This document shows, piece by piece, positions 18,758 through 29,551 of a DNA stretch of 64,000 bases (within the stretch, counting starts at the first letter, position 1; every line of letters starts with the position of its first letter). A model generated the notes under the pieces. The model saw only the letters and a list, made by a program, of their open reading frames with translations, made no database searches and was not told the origin of the DNA. A program made the position numbers and the translations under genes. Source of the DNA: Chryseobacterium lacus (GTDB lineage Bacteria > Bacteroidota > Bacteroidia > Flavobacteriales > Weeksellaceae); the NCBI RefSeq assembly GCF_003336205.1, contig NZ_QPIE01000005.1:124001-188000 (forward strand), written 5' to 3'.

Positions 18758-21586
18758 ATGGCAGAAAATAAAGAATATATAGAAGTTTACGGTGCCCGTG
18801 AACACAATCTGAAAAATATTGATGTAAAGATTCCACGAAATGAGCTGGTGGTCATCACCGGTTTATCGGGAAGTGGAAAATCTTCTTTGGCTTTCGATAC
18901 CATTTTTGCTGAAGGCCAGCGCCGGTATATCGAAACTTTTTCAGCCTACGCCAGACAATTTTTGGGCGGGTTGGAACGCCCTGATGTGGATAAAATTGAA
19001 GGCTTGTCGCCGGTGATTGCTATCGAACAAAAAACCACCAACAAAAATCCACGTTCTACAGTGGGTACTGTTACTGAACTTTATGATTTTCTCCGTTTGC
19101 TGTTTGCCCGAGTTTCCGATGCGTATTCCTTAAGCTCCGGGAAAAAACTGGTGAGCTATACCGAAGATCAAATTCTGGAGACGATTAAAGAAAATTTTAG
19201 AGGTGATAAAATAATGCTTTTGGCTCCGGTAGTGCGTTCCCGGAAAGGACATTACCATGAACTTTTCGTTCAGATGGCCAAAAAAGGTTACGGACAAGCA
19301 AGAATTGACGGTGAAATTCAGGATATTGAATACGACCTGAAACTCGACAGGTATAAAACCCACGATATTGATATTGTGATCGACCGTTGGATTATCGGCG
19401 AAAATGCTACCGAAACGAGAATGGAACAATCTCTTCGCACAGCAATGGATATGGGCGAAGGCATTATCGGAATTCAAAAGCTGAACAGCGACGAAGTTCA
19501 TTATTTTTCGAAAAATCTAATGGATGACGATACAGGACATTCTCTCGCCCTGCCGGAACCCAACACTTTTTCTTTCAATTCCCCGAAAGGAAGTTGCCCG
19601 AATTGCAAAGGGCTGGGAACCATAAAAAAAATCAATACCGATTATTTTGTGGGAAATCCCAAACATTCTATCAATCAAGGTGCGCTGTTGCCGTTGGTGG
19701 ATATAAAAGGCAATAATTTTCTGCTTAGCCAGATTAAAAATATTCTTGAGATTTTTAACAAAAATCTCTCTACACCTTTTCAGGATATCCCCAAAGAAGC
19801 TTTGGATCTCATTTATTACGGAGCCAAAAGAGAAGTAGGAGTAGAACTGAAACACGCAGGAATTACTAAAAAAATAAAAATCAATTTTGGTGGATTGGTT
19901 CCTTTTCTGGAAGACATTATTGCAGATAAAGAAAGCTATTATAGCACTTCGTTGGCGCGCCAATACACCACAGAAGAAATTTGCACCAAATGTGGAGGAG
20001 CCCGTCTCCATCCCGAAAGTTTAAGTTTTAAAATAGACGGTAAAAATATTGCCGAAGTAAGTGCACTTTCTCTGGCCGATTTCAAGGAATGGTTACAGGA
20101 AGTAAGGCCTAAATTTTCAAAGAAAAACAGCATTATCGCTCATGAAATTTTAAAAGAAATTGAAACAAGGCTTCAGTTTTTATTGGATGTTGGTCTGGAA
20201 TATCTAAGTTTGAGCAGAAGTTCCAGAACACTTTCAGGCGGAGAATCCCAGCGAATTCGGCTGGCTACACAAATCGGCTCACAATTGGTGAACGTGCTCT
20301 ATATTTTGGACGAACCTTCCATCGGACTTCATCAGAGAGATAATGAACGGCTGATTGCATCACTTAAAAATCTGCGGGATATTGGAAATTCGGTGATCGT
20401 GGTAGAGCATGACAAAGAGATGATTCTGGAAGCGGATCATGTGTTGGATATCGGCCCTAAAGCAGGAAAATACGGTGGTGAAATCCTTTGGCAGGGATCT
20501 CCTGATGAATTGGCAAAGGCTGATACCATCACTGCAGATTATCTGAACGGCAGAAAAAAAATTGAAGTTCCGACAGAGCGCAGAAAAGGAAATGATAAAA
20601 AAATCGTACTGAAAGGAGCTAGCGGCAATAATCTTAAAAATGTAAACCTCGAAATTCCTTTGGGAAAACTCGTTGTTGTTACCGGTATTTCGGGAAGCGG
20701 GAAATCGTCGCTTATTAACGGAACGCTGTATCCCATTTTGAATCAACACTTTTACCGAAGCATTCAGGAACCTTTACCTTATAAAAAGATAGAAGGAATT
20801 GACAATATTGATAAAATTGTAGATGTGGATCAAACTCCAATCGGAAGAACACCACGATCGAATCCAGCTACTTACACCGGAATGTTTTCAGTGATTCGGA
20901 ACCTGTTTGCAGAACATCCCGAAAGTAAAATACGAGGCTATAAACCGGGAAGATTTTCATTTAATGTAAAAGGCGGACGCTGCGAGACTTGCCAGGGTGG
21001 AGGTCTGAAAGTAATTGAAATGAATTTTCTGCCAGATGTATATGTCCACTGCGAAACCTGCAATGGTAAACGTTTCAACCGCGAAACGCTGGAAGTTCGA
21101 TACAAAGGAAAATCGATTTCTGATGTGCTGGAAATGACCATCGATGAAGCCGTTCAATTCTTTCAGCCCATTCCGAAAATTCACAGTAAAGTAAAAACAC
21201 TTCAGGATGTTGGTTTAGGTTATATCACTTTGGGACAGCAGTCTACAACGTTAAGTGGAGGAGAAGCACAACGTATTAAATTGGCAACGGAACTTTCCAA
21301 AAGACAAACAGGAAATACACTCTATATTCTTGACGAACCTACGACTGGTCTTCACTTTGAAGACGTCAAAATACTGATGGATGCCATCAATAAACTCATT
21401 GATCTCGGAAATTCTTTCATTATTATCGAACATAATATGGATGTGATAAAACTGGCAGATCACATTATTGATATCGGACCCGAAGGTGGAAAACACGGCG
21501 GAACTATAGTAACAAAAGGAACTCCGGAAGAAATAATAAAAAGCAGAAAATCGCTGACGGGAAAATTTTTGAAAAAAGAATTGTAA
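18758..21586 (+). CDS. uvrA: Excinuclease ABC subunit A
   Basis: The 942-residue DNA damage sensor of nucleotide excision repair has two ABC ATPase halves. Walker A sequences are GLSGSGKS (35-42) and GISGSGKSS (near 643), with signatures LSGGESQRI and LSGGEAQRI. Zinc-binding cysteine pairs occur as CPNCKG/CTKCGG and in the C-terminal half as [16 protein letters not shown]-like segments. Length is normal for canonical UvrA. The ATG giving [18 protein letters not shown] is preferred over a TTG 11 codons upstream. It appears to be transcribed alone. Confidence 0.96.
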   Translation: MAENKEYIEVYGAREHNLKNIDVKIPRNELVVITGLSGSGKSSLAFDTIFAEGQRRYIETFSAYARQFLGGLERPDVDKIEGLSPVIAIEQKTTNKNPRSTVGTVTELYDFLRLLFARVSDAYSLSSGKKLVSYTEDQILETIKENFRGDKIMLLAPVVRSRKGHYHELFVQMAKKGYGQARIDGEIQDIEYDLKLDRYKTHDIDIVIDRWIIGENATETRMEQSLRTAMDMGEGIIGIQKLNSDEVHYFSKNLMDDDTGHSLALPEPNTFSFNSPKGSCPNCKGLGTIKKINTDYFVGNPKHSINQGALLPLVDIKGNNFLLSQIKNILEIFNKNLSTPFQDIPKEALDLIYYGAKREVGVELKHAGITKKIKINFGGLVPFLEDIIADKESYYSTSLARQYTTEEICTKCGGARLHPESLSFKIDGKNIAEVSALSLADFKEWLQEVRPKFSKKNSIIAHEILKEIETRLQFLLDVGLEYLSLSRSSRTLSGGESQRIRLATQIGSQLVNVLYILDEPSIGLHQRDNERLIASLKNLRDIGNSVIVVEHDKEMILEADHVLDIGPKAGKYGGEILWQGSPDELAKADTITADYLNGRKKIEVPTERRKGNDKKIVLKGASGNNLKNVNLEIPLGKLVVVTGISGSGKSSLINGTLYPILNQHFYRSIQEPLPYKKIEGIDNIDKIVDVDQTPIGRTPRSNPATYTGMFSVIRNLFAEHPESKIRGYKPGRFSFNVKGGRCETCQGGGLKVIEMNFLPDVYVHCETCNGKRFNRETLEVRYKGKSISDVLEMTIDEAVQFFQPIPKIHSKVKTLQDVGLGYITLGQQSTTLSGGEAQRIKLATELSKRQTGNTLYILDEPTTGLHFEDVKILMDAINKLIDLGNSFIIIEHNMDVIKLADHIIDIGPEGGKHGGTIVTKGTPEEIIKSRKSLTGKFLKKEL

Positions 21587-21656
21587 CTTTCTGCCACTTC
21601 GTTTGTCAGTTTGGCATCAACATTGAAATCTTGATGAGAACTTTAAAATTTGTAAA

Positions 21657-21983
21657 ATGAAAAATGTTTTCAAAATATTATTAGGTGCAGGATTGCTTTT
21701 TGGGGTTGCTTCATGTGGCACAGTCAATGATCCTTACAACAATAACGGAAGAGTTTATCGCGCACCGGATGGCACAGTGTACCGACAAGGCGATGTGTAC
21801 ACCGATAGAAACGGAAGTGTGTATCAAAACGGGCGTATTGTGGCGAGAGCACACGGAAATCACAAAACTAAAAGATTACCACCCGGACAAGCGAAGAAAA
21901 TTTATGGTGGGAAAGCAACAGATTATGCTCCCGGACAAACAAAAAAGCATAAGAAATTCAAGAAAAATAAAAAGAAGTATTAA
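21657..21983 (+). CDS. Small basic lipoprotein
   Basis: The 108-residue protein begins MKNVFKILLGAGLLFGVASC, a lipoprotein signal with Cys at 20. A YRAPDGTVYRQGDVYTDRNG region follows with short repeated Gly/Asp/Tyr turns (DGTVYRQG, NGSVYQNG), and the C-terminus is very basic (KKHKKFKKNKKKY). Function is unknown. It could be a cell-envelope protein contacting anionic polymers. A terminator follows directly. Confidence 0.7.
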   Translation: MKNVFKILLGAGLLFGVASCGTVNDPYNNNGRVYRAPDGTVYRQGDVYTDRNGSVYQNGRIVARAHGNHKTKRLPPGQAKKIYGGKATDYAPGQTKKHKKFKKNKKKY

Positions 21984-21995
21984 AAAATGTACACG

Positions 21996-22030
21996 AAGCA
22001 GCGGATTATTTCGCTGCTTTTTGTTTTTTG
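21996..22030 (+). terminator. Terminator of the small lipoprotein gene
   Basis: AAGCAGCG and CGCTGCTT form a stem followed by TTTTGTTTTTT. The hairpin overlaps the last codons of the convergent gene. Confidence 0.8.
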
Positions 22031-22341
22031 AATGTGTTACTTTTGGGATTTAGAAGCGTGCTGAAAACCATTACTTCTGTACCAAATTTTTTTGTAATTC
22101 TTTCTTCAATATTCAGCAGTTCACTTTCTAAGAAATCCCGGCGAAGCGTTTCAGTGGAAAAAAACAGAAGCAAATTCGTATTATTACCTTCTCTAATCAT
22201 CTCGCTTTCCACTTCAGAAACAATATATTGTTCTACATCCATCAGGTTTTCCACCAAATTCACGAGTTCGTTTTCTGTATATTCCTGCCATTGGGCAAAA
22301 GCGTTTTCAGTACTGTGAAACGTAAGGCTTAAGATGTTCAT
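22006..22341 (-). CDS. DUF4286-like protein
   Basis: The 111-residue soluble protein starts MNILSLTFHSTENAFAQW and contains NELVNLVENLMDVEQYIVSEV and NTNLLLFFSTETLRRDFL. It resembles the DUF4286 family of small alpha/beta proteins common in Flavobacteriia, whose role is unknown. Its Lys/Ala-rich end (KKQKAAK) is encoded by the terminator hairpin of the convergent lipoprotein gene. The assignment is from memory of the family and is moderate. Confidence 0.65.
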   Translation of the reverse strand: MNILSLTFHSTENAFAQWQEYTENELVNLVENLMDVEQYIVSEVESEMIREGNNTNLLLFFSTETLRRDFLESELLNIEERITKKFGTEVMVFSTLLNPKSNTFKKQKAAK

Positions 22342-22486
22342 TTTCTATAAAATTTTATGATCCTTGTGGATAAATTATAGCACAAAAATCGGTATTTTTT
22401 CGTAAATTCGTGCGTTATTATAATTTTAAAAAATAAGGAAAATTTTCATAGATTTTAATCTGTTGAAAATCATTTAAAAAAAGAAT

Positions 22487-25144
22487 ATGAATACAGAAGG
22501 AGAAAGGTTAATTCCGATCAATATTGTTGATGAAATGAAATCTTCTTACATCGATTATTCGATGTCGGTGATTGTTTCCAGAGCACTTCCGGATGTGCGC
22601 GACGGGCTGAAACCTGTTCACAGAAGAGTACTGTACGGAATGTACGGATTGAATGTTTTTTCCAATAGAAAACATTTGAAATCAGCAAGAATTGTAGGGG
22701 ATGTTTTGGGTAAATACCATCCGCACGGCGATAGATCCGTATACGATGCCATGGTAAGAATGGCGCAGCCCTGGAGTTTGAGATATACTCAGGTGGACGG
22801 ACAAGGTAACTTCGGTTCTATGGACGGAGATCCGCCTGCAGCGATGCGATATACCGAAGCCCGCCTGAAGAAAATATCTGACGAAATTCTGGCCGATCTG
22901 GATAAAGAAACCGTGGATTTTCAGAACAACTTCGATGATTCCATGACGGAACCAACCGTCCTTCCTACTAAAATTCCCAACCTTCTGGTGAATGGCGCCT
23001 CCGGTATTGCTGTAGGAATGGCGACCAATATGGCTCCTCATAACCTTTCTGAGTCCGTTGATGGGATTTGCGCTTACATCGATAACCGCGATATTACCAT
23101 TGATGAACTGATGCAGCATATTATTGCCCCGGATTTTCCAACCGGCGGCATTATTTATGGTTATGACGGCGTTCGTGATGCGCTACATACGGGAAGAGGC
23201 CGAATCGTAATTCGAGCAAAAGTTAATTTTGAAGAAGTAGGAAACCGAAATGCGATCATTGTTACTGAAGTTCCTTATCAGGTAAACAAAGCAGAGATGA
23301 TCATCAGAACTTCTGAGTTAGTAAAAGAAGAAAAAATTCCCGGAATTTACGAGATTCGTGACGAGTCCGACAGAAGAGGAATGAGAATCGTTTATGAATT
23401 GAAAAACGATGCTATCCCCAATGTAGTACTCAATCTTCTGTATAAATATACAGCACTTCAAACGTCTTTCAGTGTGAATAATATCGCATTGGTTCATGGC
23501 AGGCCGGAGCAGCTGAACCTGAAAGATATTATCAAACATTTCGTGGCACACCGACATGAAGTTGTGGTGCGCAGAACAGAATTTGAACTGAAAAAAGCAC
23601 AGGACCGTGCCCATATATTGGAAGGCTTCATGAAGGTCATTGCGACTCAGGAAAGCCTGGATAAAGCGATTGCCATCATCCGTAACAGTTCCAATCCTCA
23701 GCAGGCAAAGGAAGGCCTTATTAATGAATTTGAACTTTCTGATATTCAGGCTCAGGCGATTCTGGACTTGAGGCTTGCCCGACTTACGGGAATGGAACTC
23801 GATAAAATCCGTGCTGAATATGAGGAAATTATGGCATTCATTAATGATTTGAAAGATATTCTAGCGAACGAAAGCAGAAGATATGAAATCATTAAGGAAG
23901 AGATGCAGGAGATCAAAGAAAAATATGGTGACGAAAGAAGAACAGAAATAGATTACGCTGGTGGAGACATGTCCATCGAGGATTTTATTCCTAATGAAAA
24001 TGTGGTGGTTACCATTTCTCACGCCGGTTATATTAAAAGAACTTTGCTTTCAGAATACCGTATCCAGAGCAGAGGCGGCGTAGGAAATAAAGCGGCAACA
24101 ACCCGTGAAGAGGACTTCCTGGAATACATTGTTTCCGCAACGAATCATCAGTATATGCTTTTCTTTACCGAAAAAGGAAAATGTTACTGGCTAAGAGTTT
24201 TTGAAATTCCTGAAGGTTCGCGTACAGCCAAAGGACGGGCGATTCAGAATCTCATTAATATTGAGCCGGATGATAAAGTGAAAGCTTATATCCGGACCAA
24301 TGATTTGAAGGATGAAGAGTATGTAAATCAGATGAATGTGGTGATGATTACCAAAAATGGAACGGTGAAGAAAACCTCTCTGGAAGCCTATTCCAGGCCT
24401 CGTACCAACGGAATTAACGCCATTGAAATCAGGGATAATGACCAGCTTTTGGGAGCCAGACTGACCGATGGTAATTCAGAAATTATGATCGCAACCAAAA
24501 ATGGAAAATGTATCCGCTTCCCGGAAGAAAAAGCACGTGCTGTCGGCCGTGGTTCTATCGGAGTTCGGGGAATTACATTGGAAGATAATGATGAAGTAAT
24601 TGGAATGATTATCGCAGAAGATGTGGCCAACGAAAGTGTGCTGGTAGTTTCTGATAAAGGTTACGGAAAAAGAACTGCTGTGGAAGATTACAGGATTACC
24701 AACCGTGGCGGAAAAGGTGTTATCACGCTTAATGTTACCGAAAAAACAGGAAATCTTATTGCGATCCAGAATGTAAAAGATGGCGATGGATTAATGATCA
24801 TTAACAAATCCGGTGTAGCGATTCGAATGAGTGTGGATGAACTACGGGTAATGGGAAGAAATACCCAGGGAGTGAAATTAATCAACCTGAAAAACAACGA
24901 CGAAATTGCCGCAATTGCTAAAGTAGAAATGGATAAGGAAGTCGAAGAAGCAGAACTTGAAACTCCTGAACTTCCCGTAAATAATGTGGACAGCAGCAAT
25001 CCTGAGTTTAAAGATGCACCACAATCGGGTGACAATTCATTTACCAATATGGGCGATGAAAATTATATGAAAAAGATAGAAAAAGAAGAAGAAAAGGAAA
25101 ATAAAAAAATAGAAGAAAACCCGGAGAACGACGATGAAGAGTAA
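22487..25144 (+). CDS. gyrA: DNA gyrase subunit A with Arg at position 83
   Basis: The 885-residue subunit cuts and rejoins DNA for negative supercoiling. The catalytic pair R121-Y122 ([12 protein letters not shown]) has exactly the E. coli numbering. The quinolone-resistance region reads [18 protein letters not shown], so position 83, Ser in most wild-type enzymes, is Arg (codon AGA at 22733-22735), while Asp87 is kept. The C-terminal beta-pinwheel has the gyrase box region NRGGKGV. The protein ends with an acidic Glu/Lys/Asn-rich tail. A TPR protein gene follows 37 bp downstream, probably in the same transcript. Confidence 0.97.
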   Translation: MNTEGERLIPINIVDEMKSSYIDYSMSVIVSRALPDVRDGLKPVHRRVLYGMYGLNVFSNRKHLKSARIVGDVLGKYHPHGDRSVYDAMVRMAQPWSLRYTQVDGQGNFGSMDGDPPAAMRYTEARLKKISDEILADLDKETVDFQNNFDDSMTEPTVLPTKIPNLLVNGASGIAVGMATNMAPHNLSESVDGICAYIDNRDITIDELMQHIIAPDFPTGGIIYGYDGVRDALHTGRGRIVIRAKVNFEEVGNRNAIIVTEVPYQVNKAEMIIRTSELVKEEKIPGIYEIRDESDRRGMRIVYELKNDAIPNVVLNLLYKYTALQTSFSVNNIALVHGRPEQLNLKDIIKHFVAHRHEVVVRRTEFELKKAQDRAHILEGFMKVIATQESLDKAIAIIRNSSNPQQAKEGLINEFELSDIQAQAILDLRLARLTGMELDKIRAEYEEIMAFINDLKDILANESRRYEIIKEEMQEIKEKYGDERRTEIDYAGGDMSIEDFIPNENVVVTISHAGYIKRTLLSEYRIQSRGGVGNKAATTREEDFLEYIVSATNHQYMLFFTEKGKCYWLRVFEIPEGSRTAKGRAIQNLINIEPDDKVKAYIRTNDLKDEEYVNQMNVVMITKNGTVKKTSLEAYSRPRTNGINAIEIRDNDQLLGARLTDGNSEIMIATKNGKCIRFPEEKARAVGRGSIGVRGITLEDNDEVIGMIIAEDVANESVLVVSDKGYGKRTAVEDYRITNRGGKGVITLNVTEKTGNLIAIQNVKDGDGLMIINKSGVAIRMSVDELRVMGRNTQGVKLINLKNNDEIAAIAKVEMDKEVEEAELETPELPVNNVDSSNPEFKDAPQSGDNSFTNMGDENYMKKIEKEEEKENKKIEENPENDDEE

Positions 25145-25181
25145 TCGACGATCTCAAAACAAATTTTAAAAATATAAAGCA

Positions 25182-26564
25182 ATGAAAAGAATAATCTTAA
25201 GCCTGACATTGATTTCTGCGACCTTAGTTTTCGCTCAGAAAAAAGAAATCAATGCCGCATTCAAAGCTATCGAATCCGGTGATGTAGGCACAGCACAAGC
25301 TCAAGTGGCCGCCGCAGAAGCTCAATTAAACGGCAAATTGGAGCTGCTGGAGCCTGAACTTCTTGAAAATTATTATTTTGCCAAAGGACTTTCACTTCTC
25401 CGATCAGGGAAAACCACTGAAGGCGCATCTTATCTTGTCAAGATCAATGATTTAGCAAAATCTAAAGTATATACCGGCAGAGATGCTGACAAAAACAGAG
25501 TGCATTTCGTAGGAAAATCTGCCGCAGATGCATCAGGAATTTCTGGCCTGAAAGAAGAAAGTTACACTCCAAAAAATACAGCAAAGTTAGCCGCAATCCT
25601 GGATCCTGTTATTCAGGCTGCTAATAAAACAGCGATGGATTCTTACAATGCTAAGAATTATGGATTAGCAGCCGACAAATTCAGAGAATCCTATAATCTT
25701 CTGAAAGCGTTCGGTCAAACCAGCGGACAGTTGCTTTACAATTCCGGATTGAGCTATATTTCTGCGAAAAACAACAGCAAGGCCATCGAGGTTTTCAAAG
25801 AATTAACAGACAGCGGATATACGGGCGTTGAAACTACTTATACTGCAAAAGAAAAATCAACCGGAACAGTGCAGCAATTCGACAAAGCAACCTGGGATGC
25901 ACTGAAAAAAAGTAATGAATTTACTGACTTTAAAACTGAAACATCCAAAAGTATTGAACAGGAATTGCTTGAAACTTATGCAGCACTTCTGGTAGAAGAA
26001 GAAAGATTTGATGAAGCTCTGGCCGTATTGGATAAAGCTGTTACGAAGTTTCCAAAAAATAACAAATTGGCAGAACTGCAAAGCAATACGTACTATAAAG
26101 CAGGAAAAACCGATGAGTTTACAGCAGCCCTTAAAAGAAATCTCTCATTGAATCCCAATGATGCAGTGAGCTGGTATAATTTAGGAGTTTTGCAAAGCAA
26201 AGATCCGGCTGCGAAAAAAGACGCTGAAACGGCTTTTAGAAAAGCTCTAGAATTGGATCCTAAAATGTCAAGTGCTTACATGAATCTCACTTATTTGATT
26301 ATGGGTGATGATGAAAAAACCATAAATGAATACAAAGCTTTGCGGGATTCCGGAAAAACAGATCAGGCAAATAAAGTGATGGATGCAAGACGTGAAAGAT
26401 TCGAAAAAGCAATTCCAGTAGCTGAAGCTTGGTATGCGAAGGAACCTAATAATATTGACGTAGTCACTTTATTAAAAGGAATGTACCAAACCACCCGTAA
26501 CGAAGCTAAGAGAAAGGAATTTAAAGAAAAAGAAGATATGTTGCTGAAAGCTCAGGGAAAATAA
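25182..26564 (+). CDS. Exported tetratricopeptide-repeat protein
   Basis: The 460-residue protein has a signal peptide (MKRIILSLTLISATLVFAQ), followed by an Ala/Lys/Glu-rich helical body. TPR units are recognisable at NYGLAADKFRESYNLLKAFG, RFDEALAVLDKAVTKFPKN, and NDAVSWYNLGVLQSKDPAAK followed by AETAFRKALELDPKMSSAY. It probably acts in the periplasm as a scaffold; no enzyme motif is visible. It follows gyrA by 37 bp and ends in a strong terminator. The gyrA link is positional and says little about function. Confidence 0.85.
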   Translation: MKRIILSLTLISATLVFAQKKEINAAFKAIESGDVGTAQAQVAAAEAQLNGKLELLEPELLENYYFAKGLSLLRSGKTTEGASYLVKINDLAKSKVYTGRDADKNRVHFVGKSAADASGISGLKEESYTPKNTAKLAAILDPVIQAANKTAMDSYNAKNYGLAADKFRESYNLLKAFGQTSGQLLYNSGLSYISAKNNSKAIEVFKELTDSGYTGVETTYTAKEKSTGTVQQFDKATWDALKKSNEFTDFKTETSKSIEQELLETYAALLVEEERFDEALAVLDKAVTKFPKNNKLAELQSNTYYKAGKTDEFTAALKRNLSLNPNDAVSWYNLGVLQSKDPAAKKDAETAFRKALELDPKMSSAYMNLTYLIMGDDEKTINEYKALRDSGKTDQANKVMDARRERFEKAIPVAEAWYAKEPNNIDVVTLLKGMYQTTRNEAKRKEFKEKEDMLLKAQGK

Positions 26565-26580
26565 AAATACACCAAAAAAG

Positions 26581-26612
26581 AAAGCCGTTTCAGTTTTTGA
26601 AACGGCTTTTTT
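26581..26612. terminator. Bidirectional terminator after the TPR gene
   Basis: AAAGCCGTTTCA and TGAAACGGCTTT form a perfect 12-bp stem with flanking A- and T-runs, between convergent genes. Confidence 0.9.
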
Positions 26613-26615
26613 ATT

Positions 26616-27470
26616 TTAAGGAATGATCCTTTCCAACACCCATTCTATCATTTTCTTTTCAGAAGCATGATGATCAGAAGCAAATTCACCGCGCCTTCTG
26701 TTGGCGATTACATTATTCACTGTCAATGCTTTATGTCCCAAAAGTTTTGATAAACCGTAGATTGCGGAGGTTTCCATTTCAAAATTACTGACTCCTAAAT
26801 CGTTGAGCGTTTCCAGAAAACGGTCATCCAAAGCTTTCAGACGCAGCTGCCTTCCCTGTGGTGCATAGAAACCCGGAAATGTAGCCGTATTTCCGTGGTA
26901 TTTTGCATCCTGATAGTAATCGGAAATATCCTCAGCCCAATCCGAAAAATACAGCATTCCTTTGATATTTTCATAAGGAAATTTAGCCATAAAATTTCGT
27001 GAAAATGAATTTTCAAACTCATAATCCGCATAGAAACGAAGCAGTCCGTCCAGTCCCACCACATTTTGTGTCACCAGCATTTGATCCACTTCCACATCAG
27101 GATTTACAGATCCGCAGGTTCCCAACCGGAAAAGTTCCAGTGAAGTGTGCTCAGACTTGAATTCTTTGTTTTTCAAATCAATATTTACCAAAGCATCCAA
27201 CTCGTTCATCACGATGTCAATATTTTCGGTACCAATTCCGGACGACATCACGGTGATTCTTTCTCCGCGTAAAATTCCTGTGTGAGTATAGAATTCTCTT
27301 TTATTTTTTTTGATTTCAATTTTATCAAAATATTCGGAAACTTTCGGAACCCTGTCCGGATCTCCTACCAGAATGATCTTCCCGGCAATATCCTCAGGAA
27401 GAAGATTCAGGTGATAAACGCTTCCGTCTCCGTTCAGTACGAGTTCAGAAGCTGCAAGTTTATTCAGCAT
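26616..27470 (-). CDS. Nucleoside phosphorylase (uridine phosphorylase-like)
   Basis: The 284-residue protein belongs to the PNP/UDP phosphorylase family, which splits nucleosides with phosphate to base and ribose-1-phosphate. The phosphate-binding GDPDRVP lies near the N-terminus, LGTCGSVNPDVEVDQMLV in the middle, and the sugar-binding FEMETSAIYGLS near residue 232. NRRRGEFASDHHASE near the end fits uridine phosphorylase-like members. Base specificity cannot be fixed from sequence. A SUI1 gene lies 32 bp upstream on the same strand, so the two may be co-transcribed. Confidence 0.88.
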   Translation of the reverse strand: MLNKLAASELVLNGDGSVYHLNLLPEDIAGKIILVGDPDRVPKVSEYFDKIEIKKNKREFYTHTGILRGERITVMSSGIGTENIDIVMNELDALVNIDLKNKEFKSEHTSLELFRLGTCGSVNPDVEVDQMLVTQNVVGLDGLLRFYADYEFENSFSRNFMAKFPYENIKGMLYFSDWAEDISDYYQDAKYHGNTATFPGFYAPQGRQLRLKALDDRFLETLNDLGVSNFEMETSAIYGLSKLLGHKALTVNNVIANRRRGEFASDHHASEKKMIEWVLERIIP

Positions 27471-27502
27471 AATTATATTTTTATTTTTTTAAAAGATGAT
27501 TT

Positions 27503-27826
27503 TTATCCGCCTACGCGTTTCGTTTTATAGCCCAAATCCTGAAGTATTTTCATGATTTTATCACGGTTATCACCCTGGATAATAATAATTCCGTCTTTCT
27601 CTGAACCGCCGATTCCGAGTGTCGTTTTTATTTTTTTTGAAAGATTTTTCAAGTCTTCATCTGTGCCTTCAAATCCTTCTATCAAAGTGACGGGTTTTCC
27701 ATTTCTTCCTTTTTTTTCAAATTTACAAATGAGGGCTTCTTTCTGCTCGAATTTTTCTTCAGGAATTTGAAAATCCTGCTCTTCATGCTCAGGAAAAAGG
27801 TTTTTCAGTTGGTCGCGTAAATCCAT
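27503..27826 (-). CDS. SUI1/eIF1-like translation initiation factor (YciH type)
   Basis: The 107-residue protein has a SUI1 domain in its second half: RNGKPVTLIEGFEGTDEDL, TTLGIGGSEKDGIIIIQGD and the C-terminal ILQDLGYKTKRVGG. Bacterial homologues bind the small ribosomal subunit and can influence start-codon fidelity; their cellular role is poorly defined. Likely leaderless mRNAs in this window make such a factor worth noting, although no direct link is shown. Confidence 0.9.
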   Translation of the reverse strand: MDLRDQLKNLFPEHEEQDFQIPEEKFEQKEALICKFEKKGRNGKPVTLIEGFEGTDEDLKNLSKKIKTTLGIGGSEKDGIIIIQGDNRDKIMKILQDLGYKTKRVGG

Positions 27827-27900
27827 TTTTTATTCACTACTAAAAAGTAAAATTAAGAATTATTATGATGAGTAAGAAATAATAAATGTTTTAATATTCT

Positions 27901-27908
27901 TAAATTTG
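27901..27908 (+). promoter_or_regulatory. Promoter -7 element of gpmI
   Basis: TAAATTTG lies 16 bases before the gpmI ATG. No clear -33 box is seen. Confidence 0.45.
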
Positions 27909-27924
27909 TCTGAAAATAATTTGA

Positions 27925-29454
27925 ATGGCTAAGAAAGCGTTACTGGCAATATTGGATGGTTGGGGTTTAGGAACAGATCCTCAAATATCAGCAATTGCCG
28001 CTGCGAAGACTCCTTTTATGGATCGTTGTTATCAGGAATTTCCACATACTACACTGGAAGCCAGCGGACTTGCGGTAGGATTGCCATTTGGGCAAATGGG
28101 AAATTCTGAAGTCGGACACATGAATCTGGGCGCGGGCAGAGTGGTTTATCAGAATCTTGTCCGGCTGAATATGGCGGTTGATAATGCTACTTTAGGAAAA
28201 GAAAACACCATTACACAAGCGTTTGAATACGCATTGCTTCATAATAAAAAAGTCCATTTTATCGGTTTAGCTTCCGATGGCGGAGTTCATTCTCACATTA
28301 ATCATCTGAAAGGGTTGTTGACGGCGGCTCACGAATACGGAATTTCTGACCGGGTTTTTGTTCATGCTTTTACCGACGGCCGTGACTGTGATCCACATTC
28401 GGGGAAAGGTTTTATCGAAGATCTTCTGAATCACATGAAAATTACTGGCGGAAAATTGGCCTCAGTCATCGGAAGATATTATGCGATGGATCGGGATAAA
28501 CGGTGGGATCGTGTAAAATTAGCTTATGATGCGATGGTGAACGGAATCGGGCACATGACTCACGATGTACTTCAGTCTATTAAAAATTCTTATCAATTAG
28601 ATGTTACTGATGAATTCCTGAAACCAATTATTCAGCTTCGCGAAAGCCGTTTACCAATGGCTACTATTGAAAACGGGGATGTTGTTTTCTGTTTCAATTT
28701 CCGCACAGACCGCGGAAGAGAAATCACCGAAGCTTTAACGCAACGGGATTTTCCTGAGTTCGGGATGCACAGATTGCCTCTGTATTATGTCACTATGACC
28801 AATTATGATAAGGATTTCTCCGATGTAAGGGTTGTTTTTAATGAAGATATTCTTACGGGGACTTTAGGCGAAGTTCTGGAAAAAAATGAAAAATCACAGA
28901 TTCGGGTTGCAGAAACTGAAAAATATCCACACGTTACTTTTTTCTTTTCCGGAGGTCGGGAAGAACCTTTTGATAATGAGAAAAGAATTCTTTGTCCAAG
29001 TCCGAAAGATGTGCCGACGTATGATTTCAAACCGGAAATGTCTGCTTATGAAATAACAGCGCAAATTCTCCCGGAAATCACTGGCGAAACAGCTGACTTT
29101 ATCTGTTTAAATTTTGCCAATGCAGATATGGTAGGACATACCGGAGTGTTTTCAGCAGCTGTGAAAGCAGCGGAAACCGTAGATGAGTGTATAGAAAAAG
29201 TGGCTTCCACAGCATACGAACACGGATATACGGTTTTCATCCTTGCCGACCACGGAAACAGCGATGTCATGATCAATCCCGACGGATCGCCCAATACACA
29301 ACATTCTACCAACTTGGTTCCGCTGATTGTGATGGACAAAGAAAAACGATGGAACCTGAAACCCGGCAAACTGGGAGATGTTGCGCCTTCTATACTTCAC
29401 GTGATGGGATTAGAAATCCCGGAAATCATGACCGGAGATGTCATTGTATCGTGA
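27925..29454 (+). CDS. gpmI: 2,3-bisphosphoglycerate-independent phosphoglycerate mutase
   Basis: The 509-residue glycolytic enzyme interconverts 3- and 2-phosphoglycerate. Metal site residues start with D11 in LAILDGWG, and the phosphoserine nucleophile is S61 in GNSEVGHMNLGAGR. FTDGRDCDPHSG, IGRYYAMDRDKRWDR and ILADHGNSDVM supply the rest of the binuclear Mn site. Length and motif order are normal for this alkaline-phosphatase superfamily enzyme. It is transcribed alone. Confidence 0.96.
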   Translation: MAKKALLAILDGWGLGTDPQISAIAAAKTPFMDRCYQEFPHTTLEASGLAVGLPFGQMGNSEVGHMNLGAGRVVYQNLVRLNMAVDNATLGKENTITQAFEYALLHNKKVHFIGLASDGGVHSHINHLKGLLTAAHEYGISDRVFVHAFTDGRDCDPHSGKGFIEDLLNHMKITGGKLASVIGRYYAMDRDKRWDRVKLAYDAMVNGIGHMTHDVLQSIKNSYQLDVTDEFLKPIIQLRESRLPMATIENGDVVFCFNFRTDRGREITEALTQRDFPEFGMHRLPLYYVTMTNYDKDFSDVRVVFNEDILTGTLGEVLEKNEKSQIRVAETEKYPHVTFFFSGGREEPFDNEKRILCPSPKDVPTYDFKPEMSAYEITAQILPEITGETADFICLNFANADMVGHTGVFSAAVKAAETVDECIEKVASTAYEHGYTVFILADHGNSDVMINPDGSPNTQHSTNLVPLIVMDKEKRWNLKPGKLGDVAPSILHVMGLEIPEIMTGDVIVS

Positions 29455-29515
29455 AAATTAAAGGTAAATATATGATTTAAGGATAATTTTATAAGCCCAA
29501 TCGTTTCTTTTGATG

Positions 29516-29523
29516 TATTTTTG
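29516..29523 (+). promoter_or_regulatory. Promoter -7 element of the acyl-ACP desaturase gene
   Basis: TATTTTTG fits the consensus and gives a leader of about 23 nt. Confidence 0.45.
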
Positions 29524-29551
29524 TAGCTAATAATAATTCAATTTATAATAG

